Source of the DNA: Candidatus Hermodarchaeota archaeon
GTDB taxonomy: Archaea > Asgardarchaeota > Hermodarchaeia > Hermodarchaeales > Hermodarchaeaceae
Assembly (NCBI GenBank): GCA_016840135.1
Contig: JAEOSX010000094.1
Location: forward strand, 1-57,203
Direction: 5' to 3'
DNA: 57,203 nucleotides
Under the pieces are notes generated by a model that saw nothing but the letters and a program-made list of their open reading frames with translations, did not search any database and was not told the origin of the DNA. The translations under genes were made by a program, and so were the position numbers. Below, piece by piece: positions 22,335 through 31,355 of this stretch. Position 1 is the stretch's first letter. Each line of letters starts with the position of its first letter.

Positions 22335-24857
22335 TTACTCCATTTTTCTGTCAAATCTCTTTGCAACGGTTTCGAAATCGTCACCAAAACCTGTTTCTTT
22401 TGTAATCCGGGGTCTAACTTTGATAAAAACAGGGAATCTTGTTCCCTGACCAACCACAAGCGCTTCACCAACACTTAGACTGGAAATTGAAGCAAGTGTA
22501 GACTTCGTAATTTGTTCCGAACTGGATTTAAGATGATCCAAATCATAAGGGTTCGTAATTCTCAGGAAAATATTGGTTCCACACTGACTCAGCACGGTAG
22601 TCGAAAGACGAACAGGGCGTTGGCTAATAAGGGCAAGAGCAAGATTATACTTCCGACCCTCCCGAGCTACAGTTTCAAGGATGCCCTTTGAGTAGGCAAG
22701 ACCTCGTCGGGCCTCAGGACAATTTCCGGTGAAAAACACTTTCCCATTCCGTCTAGCTACAAACGCGCCATTTCTGATAGTTATATCCCATACTCTTCCT
22801 GAATAGTGCTCAGTTGTTGCTCGTCTGATATGGGCATATTTTCGTTTAAATGACACTAATACCTTTATCTGGTTGTTTTGGGGTACAACTTTTTGTATTG
22901 CTGATAATCCTATTCTCACACATAATTCTTGGAAATCATCAGCTAACCCCTGATTTTTTCCAGCATAGAATACCACATACTTGAAGCCATTGTTAAGGCG
23001 TTGGATATGTCCATCTCCTTGGACCATCGCAACAAAAAGAACTTTGAGCTGATGGAGAGACGCTTTTTCTAGAAATTGCCTTGGAATTCTATGCGCCTCA
23101 TATTGAAGCCAGGAGTTTATTTCTTTAGATGCTGCACTTTTTAAATAGAAAGTATGTTCCTCTCGCCGTTGAAAAACAGGGTCTGGTCTCAACCGAGTAT
23201 AAACACTGACCTCTGGAAATCTTCGTTTGATAACTGCATTCATTTGTGCCAGTATTTCGCCTTTTGCTGATGATTGTGAAATCTCATAGCTATAATATGC
23301 CTTATTATCAAAATAATGTATGTTACCGTCTGTGATAATCCAACCTAGGATTTTGATTAAATCTTCATCAATGTCGCAATTCGTTTCCGAACTTTGTTCC
23401 GCTGCCAAAGGTATTCTAAAACCACTTGGAAGATTTTTAGCAAAAACAAATTTGTTCTCAGACCAACACCATTGGCGATCTCTCCCTGTCGTCCGATAAT
23501 TGCATAATACACGGTGATCTTTTGTAACAAGAGCCTCAATGCTTTTCCCATTAGCTACTTTAATCATCTCACCGTCATGTTCTCGAAGAATAATATTCTC
23601 AATTCTATGTAATTCAAGCATTTCAGATTCACAGTTATAGGAAAAGGCTAATTCACCGATTTCTATTTCTGAATAATTTTTCCATCCCTTATTGGTCAGG
23701 ATTTCCGTATCTTCACTCAAACAGAATTGATGTGCCTCCTCGACAAGGACAATGGTTGGAGGTATCTGGTTCTCTCGTCTAAGGTAAAACAGCTGTCGTA
23801 GAACTTCTGCGGCGATTATCTGTTTCTTCTGGAGACTTATGGTGTCACTCATGTCAAGGATTATGGCTTTTCCTGGAACCATTATTTTTGGCCAATTTGG
23901 TGTTGAGGTCTTCCCAAACAGCTGCAAGCGACGTAAATTTTCAAGCCAACCTAGTAGTGCTTCTCGTGTACGAACATTTCCGGAGGGATCGTTTTCTACC
24001 GCGCTCATGATGTCGTCGAGGTTGTAAGTTTTTCCTTTACGCGCCTTGCGGAGCGTTCTTATTATACGCGTAAGCTCGCGGATTTGGATTCCACTCATTT
24101 CTGGTGAATATCGAGCAAAGTCGACAGAATTCAGTTTAGGTGTAGCTAACTCTACTAAGGGACTACGGATTACTGTAATCTTGTCTTGAAAACTAACTTT
24201 ACTAGATGAGTGTGATTCTTCTAATCCGCTGTATTCCCCGTGGACATCTAAAATTATGACGGCTGGGCGTCCGTCCCTTGACTTACGTAATAGTAGCTCT
24301 TCAATCATAACAGCTGCGGTGTAACTTTTTCCTGCGCCGCTCATCGCTAGTAGAGCTACATGTTTTTGAAACATTCGAGTTAGATTGAATGTAGCAGGGA
24401 TGTTATGAAATAGTAAAGAGCCCAGGTGGATACCTTGAGCCGCGAAACCGAGAAATTCAGCAAGTATTTTGGGATCTGGCGTACGAACTTGCGCTCCGGG
24501 TGATGGAGGATATGTCAGTCGTTGCACTTCTCCCTCTTTGAAGAGCCCCAATGGTTTGGCTTCTGCAAGCAGATATTCCCAGCGATCGACTGGGAATATG
24601 CCGCTAAAGGGTTTTCCGGTTCTGGTGAAATCAGTAACAGCATCTACTTGTGCAAAATATCGATTGGTTTTTTGTACTTGCTCCACATGGGCAATGATTA
24701 GCCCTTCATCAGTTTGAATGGATACATATTGTCCAACGTGAACAGGTGTTTGTTCTTTTTGAAGGTCGAGTCCACTCACAACAAAAAAAAATTTTTCTGT
24801 GTTTGGAGTGCCGTCTTGGTGACATACTATCGTTCCTAAGACATCGCTTATTATCAA
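22335..24857 (-). CDS. herA: HerA DNA-translocating ATPase containing an intein
   Basis: HerA is a hexameric FtsK-like translocase that works with the NurA nuclease in DNA end resection. The host protein has an N-terminal HAS-barrel region, Walker A LLAMSGAGKSYTAAV (about 169-183) and Walker B TIVLVEEAHQF (about 368-378). The C-terminal part has LALISQRPVRLSTTVLSQCG and the arginine-finger region. Residues 379-712 are an intein inserted right after the Walker B motif; splicing leaves 506 residues, normal for HerA. nurA lies 16 nt upstream on the same strand, so both form one operon. mre11-rad50, often adjacent in archaea, are not in the window. Confidence 0.95.
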   Translation of the reverse strand: MIISDVLGTIVCHQDGTPNTEKFFFVVSGLDLQKEQTPVHVGQYVSIQTDEGLIIAHVEQVQKTNRYFAQVDAVTDFTRTGKPFSGIFPVDRWEYLLAEAKPLGLFKEGEVQRLTYPPSPGAQVRTPDPKILAEFLGFAAQGIHLGSLLFHNIPATFNLTRMFQKHVALLAMSGAGKSYTAAVMIEELLLRKSRDGRPAVIILDVHGEYSGLEESHSSSKVSFQDKITVIRSPLVELATPKLNSVDFARYSPEMSGIQIRELTRIIRTLRKARKGKTYNLDDIMSAVENDPSGNVRTREALLGWLENLRRLQLFGKTSTPNWPKIMVPGKAIILDMSDTISLQKKQIIAAEVLRQLFYLRRENQIPPTIVLVEEAHQFCLSEDTEILTNKGWKNYSEIEIGELAFSYNCESEMLELHRIENIILREHDGEMIKVANGKSIEALVTKDHRVLCNYRTTGRDRQWCWSENKFVFAKNLPSGFRIPLAAEQSSETNCDIDEDLIKILGWIITDGNIHYFDNKAYYSYEISQSSAKGEILAQMNAVIKRRFPEVSVYTRLRPDPVFQRREEHTFYLKSAASKEINSWLQYEAHRIPRQFLEKASLHQLKVLFVAMVQGDGHIQRLNNGFKYVVFYAGKNQGLADDFQELCVRIGLSAIQKVVPQNNQIKVLVSFKRKYAHIRRATTEHYSGRVWDITIRNGAFVARRNGKVFFTGNCPEARRGLAYSKGILETVAREGRKYNLALALISQRPVRLSTTVLSQCGTNIFLRITNPYDLDHLKSSSEQITKSTLASISSLSVGEALVVGQGTRFPVFIKVRPRITKETGFGDDFETVAKRFDRKME
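22722..23723 (-). mobile_element. Intein with LAGLIDADG homing endonuclease in HerA
   Basis: 334 residues. The N-terminal splice block starts at Cys (CLSEDTEILTNKGWKNYSEI); block B is SIEALVTKDHRVL with the conserved T-x-x-H. Two LAGLIDADG-type motifs are present: ILGWIITDGN (about 503-512) and LFVAMVQGDGH (about 607-617). The C-terminal block is GRVWDITIRNGAFVA then KVFFTGN, followed by extein Cys. The penultimate residue is Gly where most inteins have His, but Asn and Cys+1 are present. The insertion falls in the sequence just after Walker B, a site that inactivates the ATPase unless splicing occurs. Confidence 0.93.
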
Positions 24858-24873
24858 ATCGTCACCCCAGTAT

Positions 24874-26061
24874 CTAGTGGAATGGCATTCGCTCCCGTCT
24901 TTGTTTCAAAAAATTAGGTGGATGACCTATGCGTTGAGCAAGTTGAGTGAATATGAAATCCATATCTCGTTCAACTAGCCGTGCTTGTGAATCTGCTTCG
25001 ATTAAGACTGAAGGTAAAGCGAATGTTTCATTATCTGAGAAAATCATAGCACTTACTTTTGTAACCACCTCTTTTGGATTGTAGTGTTTGGGCACTAATA
25101 CCTCTACCCTGAGAGGGTAATCATATTTCGCTGTTCTAGTGAAAAACCCAACGACAGTTTTCTTTGACTTGGTCAGGCTTGTGTCCTGAACTTTCAACTT
25201 TGTTGGAATTACTTCTTCTAGACGGAAAATACAGGACCGTTCACCTGATTCCAGTATCCTGAAAAAGAACTCACTATCGTAAATACTCTTCAAGGCTGTG
25301 CGGTAATCACATTCTTTGAGTGCTGCTAATTGTGGATATTGGGGTATTAGGTGTGGTAATAATTCACCCAACAAGTTCATGAAACGGTTGCTCCGGCTAT
25401 CTTTCACAATTCCTGCTAGTAGGGTTCCAGTGTCTTCGGTCTTTGTGTATAACTCATCATAAAGCGAACGAATTTCTTTATGTTGATCCGCCAACAACGA
25501 GTGGGATGATGGCTGGTCAGTAATCTGAGGTAGTATTGATCCGTCAATTAATAGAAGTTCAGAAGGGTGACGGTCCTGTACTCGAATTGCCACTTTTAGC
25601 TCTTCCTTCACTCTTTCTAGAGAAGCGTTGATTTCCGCTTCTCGTCGTGATATCGGATAGAGATTCGCCTTCACCTTTGGTAGCGCTCCCTCCTGAGGCC
25701 AATATTTAGCAGAAACACGACCCGAAGGGTTGTATTCGAAGATGGTAGCAATTGCTCTTGTAATCACTAGCTCTATCCCGCGTAGGGATTTCTTCAGGAG
25801 TCCACCGTCTATCCCGCAAATTCGTATTCCCCCTAAATCAGTTGGTGGAAGCTTTGTAGCCAACTGACCTTCAACAAGACTGCGCTTCGCTAAAGGAAGT
25901 TCAGCACAGAGGTCAAGGTCAAATCTGGCTTCACGAAGAACAGAAGTGAACGCAAATCGCTTCTCTTCAAGCGCCTGAACCTGATCTGCTATCTTCTGTA
26001 GAACTTTATCAAGTTCCCAGGGGCTACGGATACTACTCACTTCTATCGCCAAGAAATACAT
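24874..26061 (-). CDS. nurA: NurA 5'-3' nuclease
   Basis: 395 residues. The RNase H-like NurA fold is shown by the N-terminal acidic motif IRICGIDGGLLKKSL and the second acidic motif ELLLIDGSILPQI, and the family pattern in the last third (LVERDMDFIFTQLAQRIG). NurA resects DNA 5' ends together with HerA, which pumps DNA into it. It is the first gene of the nurA-herA operon. Length is normal. Confidence 0.92.
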   Translation of the reverse strand: MYFLAIEVSSIRSPWELDKVLQKIADQVQALEEKRFAFTSVLREARFDLDLCAELPLAKRSLVEGQLATKLPPTDLGGIRICGIDGGLLKKSLRGIELVITRAIATIFEYNPSGRVSAKYWPQEGALPKVKANLYPISRREAEINASLERVKEELKVAIRVQDRHPSELLLIDGSILPQITDQPSSHSLLADQHKEIRSLYDELYTKTEDTGTLLAGIVKDSRSNRFMNLLGELLPHLIPQYPQLAALKECDYRTALKSIYDSEFFFRILESGERSCIFRLEEVIPTKLKVQDTSLTKSKKTVVGFFTRTAKYDYPLRVEVLVPKHYNPKEVVTKVSAMIFSDNETFALPSVLIEADSQARLVERDMDFIFTQLAQRIGHPPNFLKQRRERMPFH

Positions 26062-26172
26062 TTATGGTAATATCAACAGTGTACCACTACAACGTTACAT
26101 AAAAACATCTTCGACTGCTATAAAAACAGAATGCCGCACAATCTTCCAATCCCTGAATTTTATTAAAATCTC

Positions 26173-26703
26173 TTGAAACATTATATTACTGATAAAAATA
26201 TCCTAAAACACTGTAGAGCGACACAATGCAAAGCTGTGTACATTGCAAAATTGATATCGCCATTCATTCCTGTCGATATGGTTGTTGTGAGCGCTGGTGC
26301 GCTGCTCCATGATATAGAGCGTACTAAAACCCAAGATATCACACACGGTGTGGTTGGTGGTCTGATTCTCCTCGAAGAAGGGTGTACTTTGAAAGTGATA
26401 CGAGTGGTTGAACGTCATGTGCTTGGTGGATTCACGGCAAGAGAGGCATCCCTCATCGGTCTACCAAGTCGAAGCTTCCTACCAGAAACATGGGAAGAAA
26501 AAATTGTTTGCGTAGCTGACAAGCTTGGTTTGTATCACTGGGACGGCATTGATGCCCTGTCGCAATGGGTACCAAAGGTACAGAAACGTGTATCTAGATT
26601 ACAACAGAGATACGGAGAAGGCGAGCCCTACAAAGCGTCAATGCAGCGAGTGGTACAACATACAAAATCGCTGATATGGAAAATAGTAGAAAGCAGCGAT
26701 TGA
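26173..26703 (+). CDS. HD-domain phosphohydrolase
   Basis: 176 residues with HD-type metal ligands: an early His in LKHCRATQCKAVYIA, the HD pair in GALLHDIERTKTQDITHG, and the later ERH and VADK positions (VIRVVERHVLGG, IVCVADKLGLY). It resembles the small archaeal HD hydrolases often labelled tRNA 2'-phosphodiesterase-like, but substrate cannot be set from sequence. The start is TTG at 26173; a TATA-like ctataaaaac lies about 50 nt upstream. It ends tail to tail with the next gene with no gap. Confidence 0.78.
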   Translation: MKHYITDKNILKHCRATQCKAVYIAKLISPFIPVDMVVVSAGALLHDIERTKTQDITHGVVGGLILLEEGCTLKVIRVVERHVLGGFTAREASLIGLPSRSFLPETWEEKIVCVADKLGLYHWDGIDALSQWVPKVQKRVSRLQQRYGEGEPYKASMQRVVQHTKSLIWKIVESSD

Positions 26704-27489
26704 CTAGGGTATAATGCTAGCCAGCAAAGACGGGTGGATGATTATTGCAACACAAAAGATGACTAGTGTCGTTAGGATTGGAACGGTGATGTTGTCAGCG
26801 CCTGAAGGACTAACCCCTTCAATTAGTGTAGCCGCAGTGCCGCAAACAAGAGTAAAGATAACCATCTGACAGATGTCATATGTTGTTATACCACCACTAG
26901 CGAACCAATCAAAAAAGAAGAAGCAAAATAGAGCTCCTAGTATCGAAGCGAGAAAAACAACAAGAGACCCTTCAACACTTCTTGTCGAATTACCGATAGT
27001 ATACCGGTGTTTTCCATATTTAGCCCCAATAATTGGTGCTAAACCATCACCTAGATACATGGCTGTGAGCGCCATAGCAGGTAAAATAAAGAACTGTGTC
27101 AAGCTCGGAACCAGTGTAAAGATAGCCACAAGTGTTGATATGGAAATTGCGTAGAGAAAGGGTCCCCATATGTGGCCAGACAAATAATCTCCTTCTCGAG
27201 CCATCACTGAAAACATTGTTCTTAAGCTTTTCACGGGACTCTTCGGTGATGCAAGAAAAATAAGCATTACAAATGAGATAGCTACAATAATCGCTGTCCA
27301 TGCATGTGTGTAGAATGGAACGGTGAAAACTGAAAAACCAGCACCTAGATGGATTAGCTTCCGCGTAAGTGAGGGCGAATAATTGCGTATGCGACGAAGA
27401 AGCTCACCGATACCGATTACTGCGAATACATAGCAATATGCTATAGCCAGTACAATAAGATCAATTATAGTTGGAAATATTACTTGCAA
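26704..27489 (-). CDS. SEC59/DGK1/VTE5-family lipid kinase-like membrane protein
   Basis: 261 residues with about eight hydrophobic segments. Family motifs are SLTRKLIHLGAGFSVF near the N-terminus, AMYLGDGLAPIIGAKYGKHR, and STRSVEGSLVVFLASI. Members are CTP-dependent dolichol, phytol or diacylglycerol kinases. With archaeal lipids the substrate could be a polyprenol such as the dolichol made through UppS, whose gene is in this window; that link is inference. Confidence 0.82.
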   Translation of the reverse strand: MQVIFPTIIDLIVLAIAYCYVFAVIGIGELLRRIRNYSPSLTRKLIHLGAGFSVFTVPFYTHAWTAIIVAISFVMLIFLASPKSPVKSLRTMFSVMAREGDYLSGHIWGPFLYAISISTLVAIFTLVPSLTQFFILPAMALTAMYLGDGLAPIIGAKYGKHRYTIGNSTRSVEGSLVVFLASILGALFCFFFFDWFASGGITTYDICQMVIFTLVCGTAATLIEGVSPSGADNITVPILTTLVIFCVAIIIHPSLLASIIP

Positions 27490-27558
27490 TGCATATCCTC
27501 CTGATGAAGAATCAAAGGTGAGGAATATCTCTTAACAACCGGTATCTTTTCCGGCATA

Positions 27559-27567
27559 CTATTTAAG
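27559..27567 (+). promoter_or_regulatory. Putative TATA box for the XRE-GPN operon
   Basis: The sequence ctatttaag lies 26-34 nt before the ATG at 27593, correct spacing for a leaderless transcript of the XRE regulator and the coupled GPN GTPase. Pattern-based call. Confidence 0.45.
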
Positions 27568-27592
27568 AGCGATTGAGTTTCCAGAGGATGTG

Positions 27593-28333
27593 ATGGAATC
27601 AAGTCTGAATGTTCAAGCGTTACTTAGGAATATTGCGGGAGATATTTCTCTAGCAGAGAATCCTGGTCGAGTAATGCGTAAGTGGCGAGAACAGTTCAAT
27701 GTTTCACAAATCGAGTTAGCAGGTTATCTTAGCATTTCCCCTTCTGTAGTTAGTGATTATGAGAGTGGTCGTCGCAAGTCGCCACGTGTTGATACTATTC
27801 GGAAGTTCGCTGAAAGTTTAATAGCTATTGATGAGAAGCGCGGTGGTCACATCGTTCGGGCTTTCATTCGTCTTATGGGTGAAGAGATGCCATCTGATGT
27901 TCTATTGGATATACGTGAATTCCCGGCTCCAGTTCTCTCTAAGCATTTTATCGATTATTTGGATTGTGAGACAGTTGTTGAGGACTCTCTCCCCTCCCGG
28001 GAAATTTTTGGATATACAACAATCGATAGTTTACGTGCAATACTCCAACTTGCACCAGAACAAATGCTGAAACTGTATGGGGCGACCCCTCATCGCGCTG
28101 CAATCTTCACTAACGTTAGCACAGGCCGCTCACCAATGGTTGCTATAAGAACCTCTCAAATAGGCTTAGGAACTACTGTGCGTCCCTCGATTGTAATCCT
28201 ACATGGGCTGAAGGAGGTAGATGAGGTAGCCAGAAAAATCGCTGAAATGGAAAAAATCCCTTTATTTCTTTTAAAGATTGAAGATATAGATGTCCTTATC
28301 AAAACTCTGCGAAAATTCAAAGTTGAGATGTGA
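27593..28333 (+). CDS. XRE-type HTH regulator with C-terminal domain (COG1709-like)
   Basis: 246 residues. An N-terminal XRE helix-turn-helix (NVSQIELAGYLSISPSVV then SDYESGRRKSPRVDTIRKFA) is followed by a conserved alpha/beta domain ending in an EVARKIAEMEKIPLFLLKIE segment. This two-part layout matches the archaeal COG1709-type predicted regulators. A GTG lies just before the ATG; the ATG is preferred. The stop overlaps the start of the GPN GTPase, so the two are coupled. Confidence 0.85.
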   Translation: MESSLNVQALLRNIAGDISLAENPGRVMRKWREQFNVSQIELAGYLSISPSVVSDYESGRRKSPRVDTIRKFAESLIAIDEKRGGHIVRAFIRLMGEEMPSDVLLDIREFPAPVLSKHFIDYLDCETVVEDSLPSREIFGYTTIDSLRAILQLAPEQMLKLYGATPHRAAIFTNVSTGRSPMVAIRTSQIGLGTTVRPSIVILHGLKEVDEVARKIAEMEKIPLFLLKIEDIDVLIKTLRKFKVEM

Positions 28334-29109
28334 CACAAATGGTTCATTCACTCTATTTCGTCGGGACAGCAGGTGCAGGTAAGTCGACACTCACAAGTGT
28401 TTTCACTCAATGGTTACAAGATGCGAAAATCAGTGTGGCTACAGTCAATCTTGACCCAGGAGTTGTTTTGCTACCCTACTCACCAGATATTGACATTCGG
28501 GATTACATCTCTCTCCAAGAAGTGATGGGGAGATACAATCTTGGGCCAAACGGTGGTCTCATTGCTGCTATTGATCTTATGAGTACGCACCTAGACACCC
28601 TTGAGGAGGAAATAAACGACCTTGGTACTGATTTTGTTTTATTTGACACGCCAGGTCAAATAGAATTATTTGCTTTCCGTGAAACGGGTCCAATAATTGT
28701 ATCCTCTGTGGGCGGTGAAAGCAAGATGCTTATCTTCCTCGTCGACTCTGCGCTAGCGAGAACACCTGCGGGCTTCGTTTCTTCTTTACTCCTATCCGCC
28801 TCGGTACTGGTACGCTTTAACTTACCCCAGCTCAATGTATTATCTAGAGCAGATTTATTATCAGAAACTGAACTGGAACAATTGATGGCATGGCTTGATG
28901 ATGTTGATCAGCTTGTTTTCGATATTGAGAAGTCAAGAAACCAACTCCAAGGCGAACTGACTAGCGAATTATATCGCGCACTTCAACGGATATTTGCTGA
29001 GTCAAATGTCACCCCGATTTCTTCAAAGAGCCATGGAAACTTAGACATCCTGTTCACCCAGATATCTAATACTTTAACTGGCGGTGATGGATTTGAACGG
29101 TTCAGATAG
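28330..29109 (+). CDS. GPN-loop GTPase
   Basis: 259 residues. Walker A is VGTAGAGKSTLTS, the VNLDPGVVLLPY segment is the family switch region, and the signature GPN loop is in NLGPNGGLIAAIDL. Walker B is FVLFDTPGQIELF, and the base-recognition motif is NVLSRADLLS. GPN GTPases form dimers; eukaryotic members help assemble RNA polymerase II, while the archaeal role is open. The start is either GTG at 28330, overlapping the previous stop by 4 nt, or ATG at 28339. Confidence 0.93.
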   Translation: MTQMVHSLYFVGTAGAGKSTLTSVFTQWLQDAKISVATVNLDPGVVLLPYSPDIDIRDYISLQEVMGRYNLGPNGGLIAAIDLMSTHLDTLEEEINDLGTDFVLFDTPGQIELFAFRETGPIIVSSVGGESKMLIFLVDSALARTPAGFVSSLLLSASVLVRFNLPQLNVLSRADLLSETELEQLMAWLDDVDQLVFDIEKSRNQLQGELTSELYRALQRIFAESNVTPISSKSHGNLDILFTQISNTLTGGDGFERFR

Positions 29110-29195
29110 TCACTTCTTGTACCCTTGATGTAAATCTAGTAGAGTAACTATCTTTAATTAGGCTTACGTGTAGGAGCAAGAGATTTATTTCACAG

Positions 29196-29906
29196 GTGAA
29201 TGCCTTGCCTAAAACCAAGGAGATAATCGCAGCCGCAAGAGCTGAAAACCGAACATTCTTGCTAGAACATGAAGCAAAAACCATAATGCAAGAATATGGG
29301 GTGCCAGTTACAAAGTTCGGTGTCGCTACCACTGAGGAAGAAGCAGTACAAATAGCATCAGAAATAGGTGCTGTAGTGCTAAAGGTGCTTAGCCCAGATA
29401 TCCTTCATAAAAGCGACGCGGGAGGCGTATTCCTGAACCTGAAAACCGTTGACGAAGTAAGGAATGCCTACCAACAAATACTAGCTAACGCTGAAAAATA
29501 CAAGCAAGGTGCTCGCATCACAGGAGTCATCATCCAAGAATTTGCCAAACAAGGTGTAGAAATTATAATTGGTTCGTTGAAGGATAATCAATTTGGACAA
29601 ACCATTATGTTCGGCTTAGGGGGTATCTTCGTTGAGGTTTTAAAGGATGTCAGCTTTCGCGTTGCGCCAATCACATCCTATGATGCGAATGAGATGATTA
29701 CAGAAATTCAGGGTTATCCGATTTTGACAGGTATTCGTGGAAAAGAACCCTGTGATATTGACGCCATTGTCAATATTCTTCTACAAGTTTCAAAGCTGGT
29801 TACAGATTTTCCTGAAATCAATCAGCTGGACCTTAACCCAATCTTCTCCTACCCTAAAGGAGCGAAATGCGTCGATGCTCGGATAATCCTCGAAGAAAAG
29901 ATATGA
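29196..29906 (+). CDS. acdB: Acyl/acetyl-CoA synthetase (ADP-forming), beta subunit
   Basis: 236 residues with an ATP-grasp fold. Motifs include LLEHEAKTIMQEYGVPVTKF at the N-terminus, VVLKVLSPDILHKSDAGGVF and FGLGGIFVEVLKDVSFRVAP. The C-terminal INQLDLNPIFSYPKG carries the metal-binding Asn. With the alpha subunit it makes ATP from acyl-CoA formed by ferredoxin oxidoreductases such as IorAB. No alpha subunit is adjacent. The start is GTG at 29196. Confidence 0.9.
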   Translation: MNALPKTKEIIAAARAENRTFLLEHEAKTIMQEYGVPVTKFGVATTEEEAVQIASEIGAVVLKVLSPDILHKSDAGGVFLNLKTVDEVRNAYQQILANAEKYKQGARITGVIIQEFAKQGVEIIIGSLKDNQFGQTIMFGLGGIFVEVLKDVSFRVAPITSYDANEMITEIQGYPILTGIRGKEPCDIDAIVNILLQVSKLVTDFPEINQLDLNPIFSYPKGAKCVDARIILEEKI

Positions 29907-30020
29907 GCCGCCGTTAGGAGTTCGCTCCAAGGGAAAAGAAGGGTGTACCGCCGTTAATCTTAAAAGCACTTGCCACAAAAGACCTTTCCACCCGTTGAAC
30001 ACCCATCAGGTGGTTAATTA

Positions 30021-30914
30021 GTGGCTAGTAAGGCTGAAACTAGTAAGACTGAGGATGTTGTACTCAGACTTGCTGAAATTGGTCGGCTTGCGGATCAACT
30101 ACGAGAAAAACGTGACCGGCTTAACAAAGAGGCACAAGAGTTAGTTAAAGAACGTGACCGGCTAAATTCTCTTGTAGCAGAGTGGCTAGCAAAGGCAAGG
30201 GAACATCGCGAAAAACGGGATGAGTATAATCAGAAAGTAGCTGATTTCAAGATTAAACGCGACGAGGTTCACCAGAAACTTAAAGCAAAGATTGGTGAAC
30301 GCCAGGACACTGAAGAAGTGGCTGAAAAAATTAAGGATGTTGTTACAACTCCTGTGCATGTTCTACGAAAAAGGGTCCGAGAGCTTGAATGGACTCTGCA
30401 AACTTCTGTTTTGGATTTGAAGCAAGAGCGAGAAATCATTGAGCAAATCGCTCTACTAGAGGGGGATTTGGAGGTAGCAGAGCAAATGCTGTCGAAGAGA
30501 CAGGAGAGCGTACGAACACGTGGAGAGATAGAGGATCTCCGTCTTCTTATGAATGCTCATCATAATTCTGTTTTAGAGTTTGCTCGACAGTCACAAGAGG
30601 AAAATCAGCATATGATTGAGGCTTATGCTGAGGTTGATGTGCTGAGGAAACGTGCTGATGAGGCTCACCGACGATACTTGGAAATTCGTCGTGAAGCCGA
30701 CGAGTCGCATCGACGCTTCATTGAAGCAAGACAGGAGTCTGCTCGGCTCCGCAAAGAAATTGGCGAAGTTCGTCTTAGACAACGTCTTGAAAGGCTTCAA
30801 GTCATGGAGGAGCGTCTTGAGCAAAAGGCATCTACTGCCCTTGAGAAGTTCAAACGGGGCGAAAAGTTGACAATGGAGGAGTTCTCGCTTCTAATGAAGC
30901 GTGGACTTTTGTAA
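30021..30914 (+). CDS. Archaeal coiled-coil protein (COG1340-like)
   Basis: 297 residues predicted to be almost entirely coiled coil, with heptads rich in L, E, K and R throughout (for example LREKRDRLNKEAQELVKERD and RRYLEIRREADESHRRFI). It resembles the COG1340 family of archaeal coiled-coil proteins, whose role is unknown. It starts at GTG 30021 and is convergent with the NYN-like gene, 3 nt away. Confidence 0.8.
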   Translation: MASKAETSKTEDVVLRLAEIGRLADQLREKRDRLNKEAQELVKERDRLNSLVAEWLAKAREHREKRDEYNQKVADFKIKRDEVHQKLKAKIGERQDTEEVAEKIKDVVTTPVHVLRKRVRELEWTLQTSVLDLKQEREIIEQIALLEGDLEVAEQMLSKRQESVRTRGEIEDLRLLMNAHHNSVLEFARQSQEENQHMIEAYAEVDVLRKRADEAHRRYLEIRREADESHRRFIEARQESARLRKEIGEVRLRQRLERLQVMEERLEQKASTALEKFKRGEKLTMEEFSLLMKRGLL

Positions 30915-30917
30915 AGT

Positions 30918-31343
30918 TTAACTAACCTCCATAGGAAATACATGGTCAACTGCATTTTGTAATCCGCTATTTGTAGTATTGCCTATTTGGACAAGGTTAA
31001 TTTCCTTGCCTAGTTCTTGCGCTCTTACTAGAAGTGGGAGTAAATTCTCATTTTCTGTCGCGATGACAAGGATATGTATTTTTTCATTATAGACAAGTTC
31101 CATTACCTCAAGTGCAAAATGTACATCTAAATCGTCGTGCACAATCACAGGAAGAAATCCGTTTTCAGCAATTTCTTTTGCGTAATTTTGAGCCTGCTCC
31201 TGCAACAGTACTACTTTTGCAACTTTTACGAGTCCTATCTTTTCCTCAACTAGAATCCGAAGTCGAGGTAATAGTATAGGACTTGATATTGACATCGAAC
31301 TATCAACGAGAATTGCAGTCGATTTCCTTTTACCACGCGGCAT
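30918..31343 (-). CDS. NYN/PIN-like domain protein (TIGR00288-like)
   Basis: 141 residues with the alternating strand-helix pattern of NYN nucleases. STAILVDSSMSIS holds the first Asp, DDLDVHFALEVMELVYNE the second acidic cluster, and ILVIATENENLLPLLVRAQE the segment corresponding to the S-G-D-S-D motif of LabA/NYN proteins. That last motif is altered (TENEN), so nuclease activity is uncertain. It is downstream of uppS with a 12-nt gap in the same operon. Confidence 0.65.
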   Translation of the reverse strand: MPRGKRKSTAILVDSSMSISSPILLPRLRILVEEKIGLVKVAKVVLLQEQAQNYAKEIAENGFLPVIVHDDLDVHFALEVMELVYNEKIHILVIATENENLLPLLVRAQELGKEINLVQIGNTTNSGLQNAVDHVFPMEVS

Positions 31344-31355
31344 TTACATCAGCTC

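Noticed and set aside
29907-30020. tRNA or other structured RNA between acdB and the coiled-coil gene
   Set aside because: No acceptor or T-arm pattern is visible; the ccgccgtta repeats are short and do not build a stable fold.
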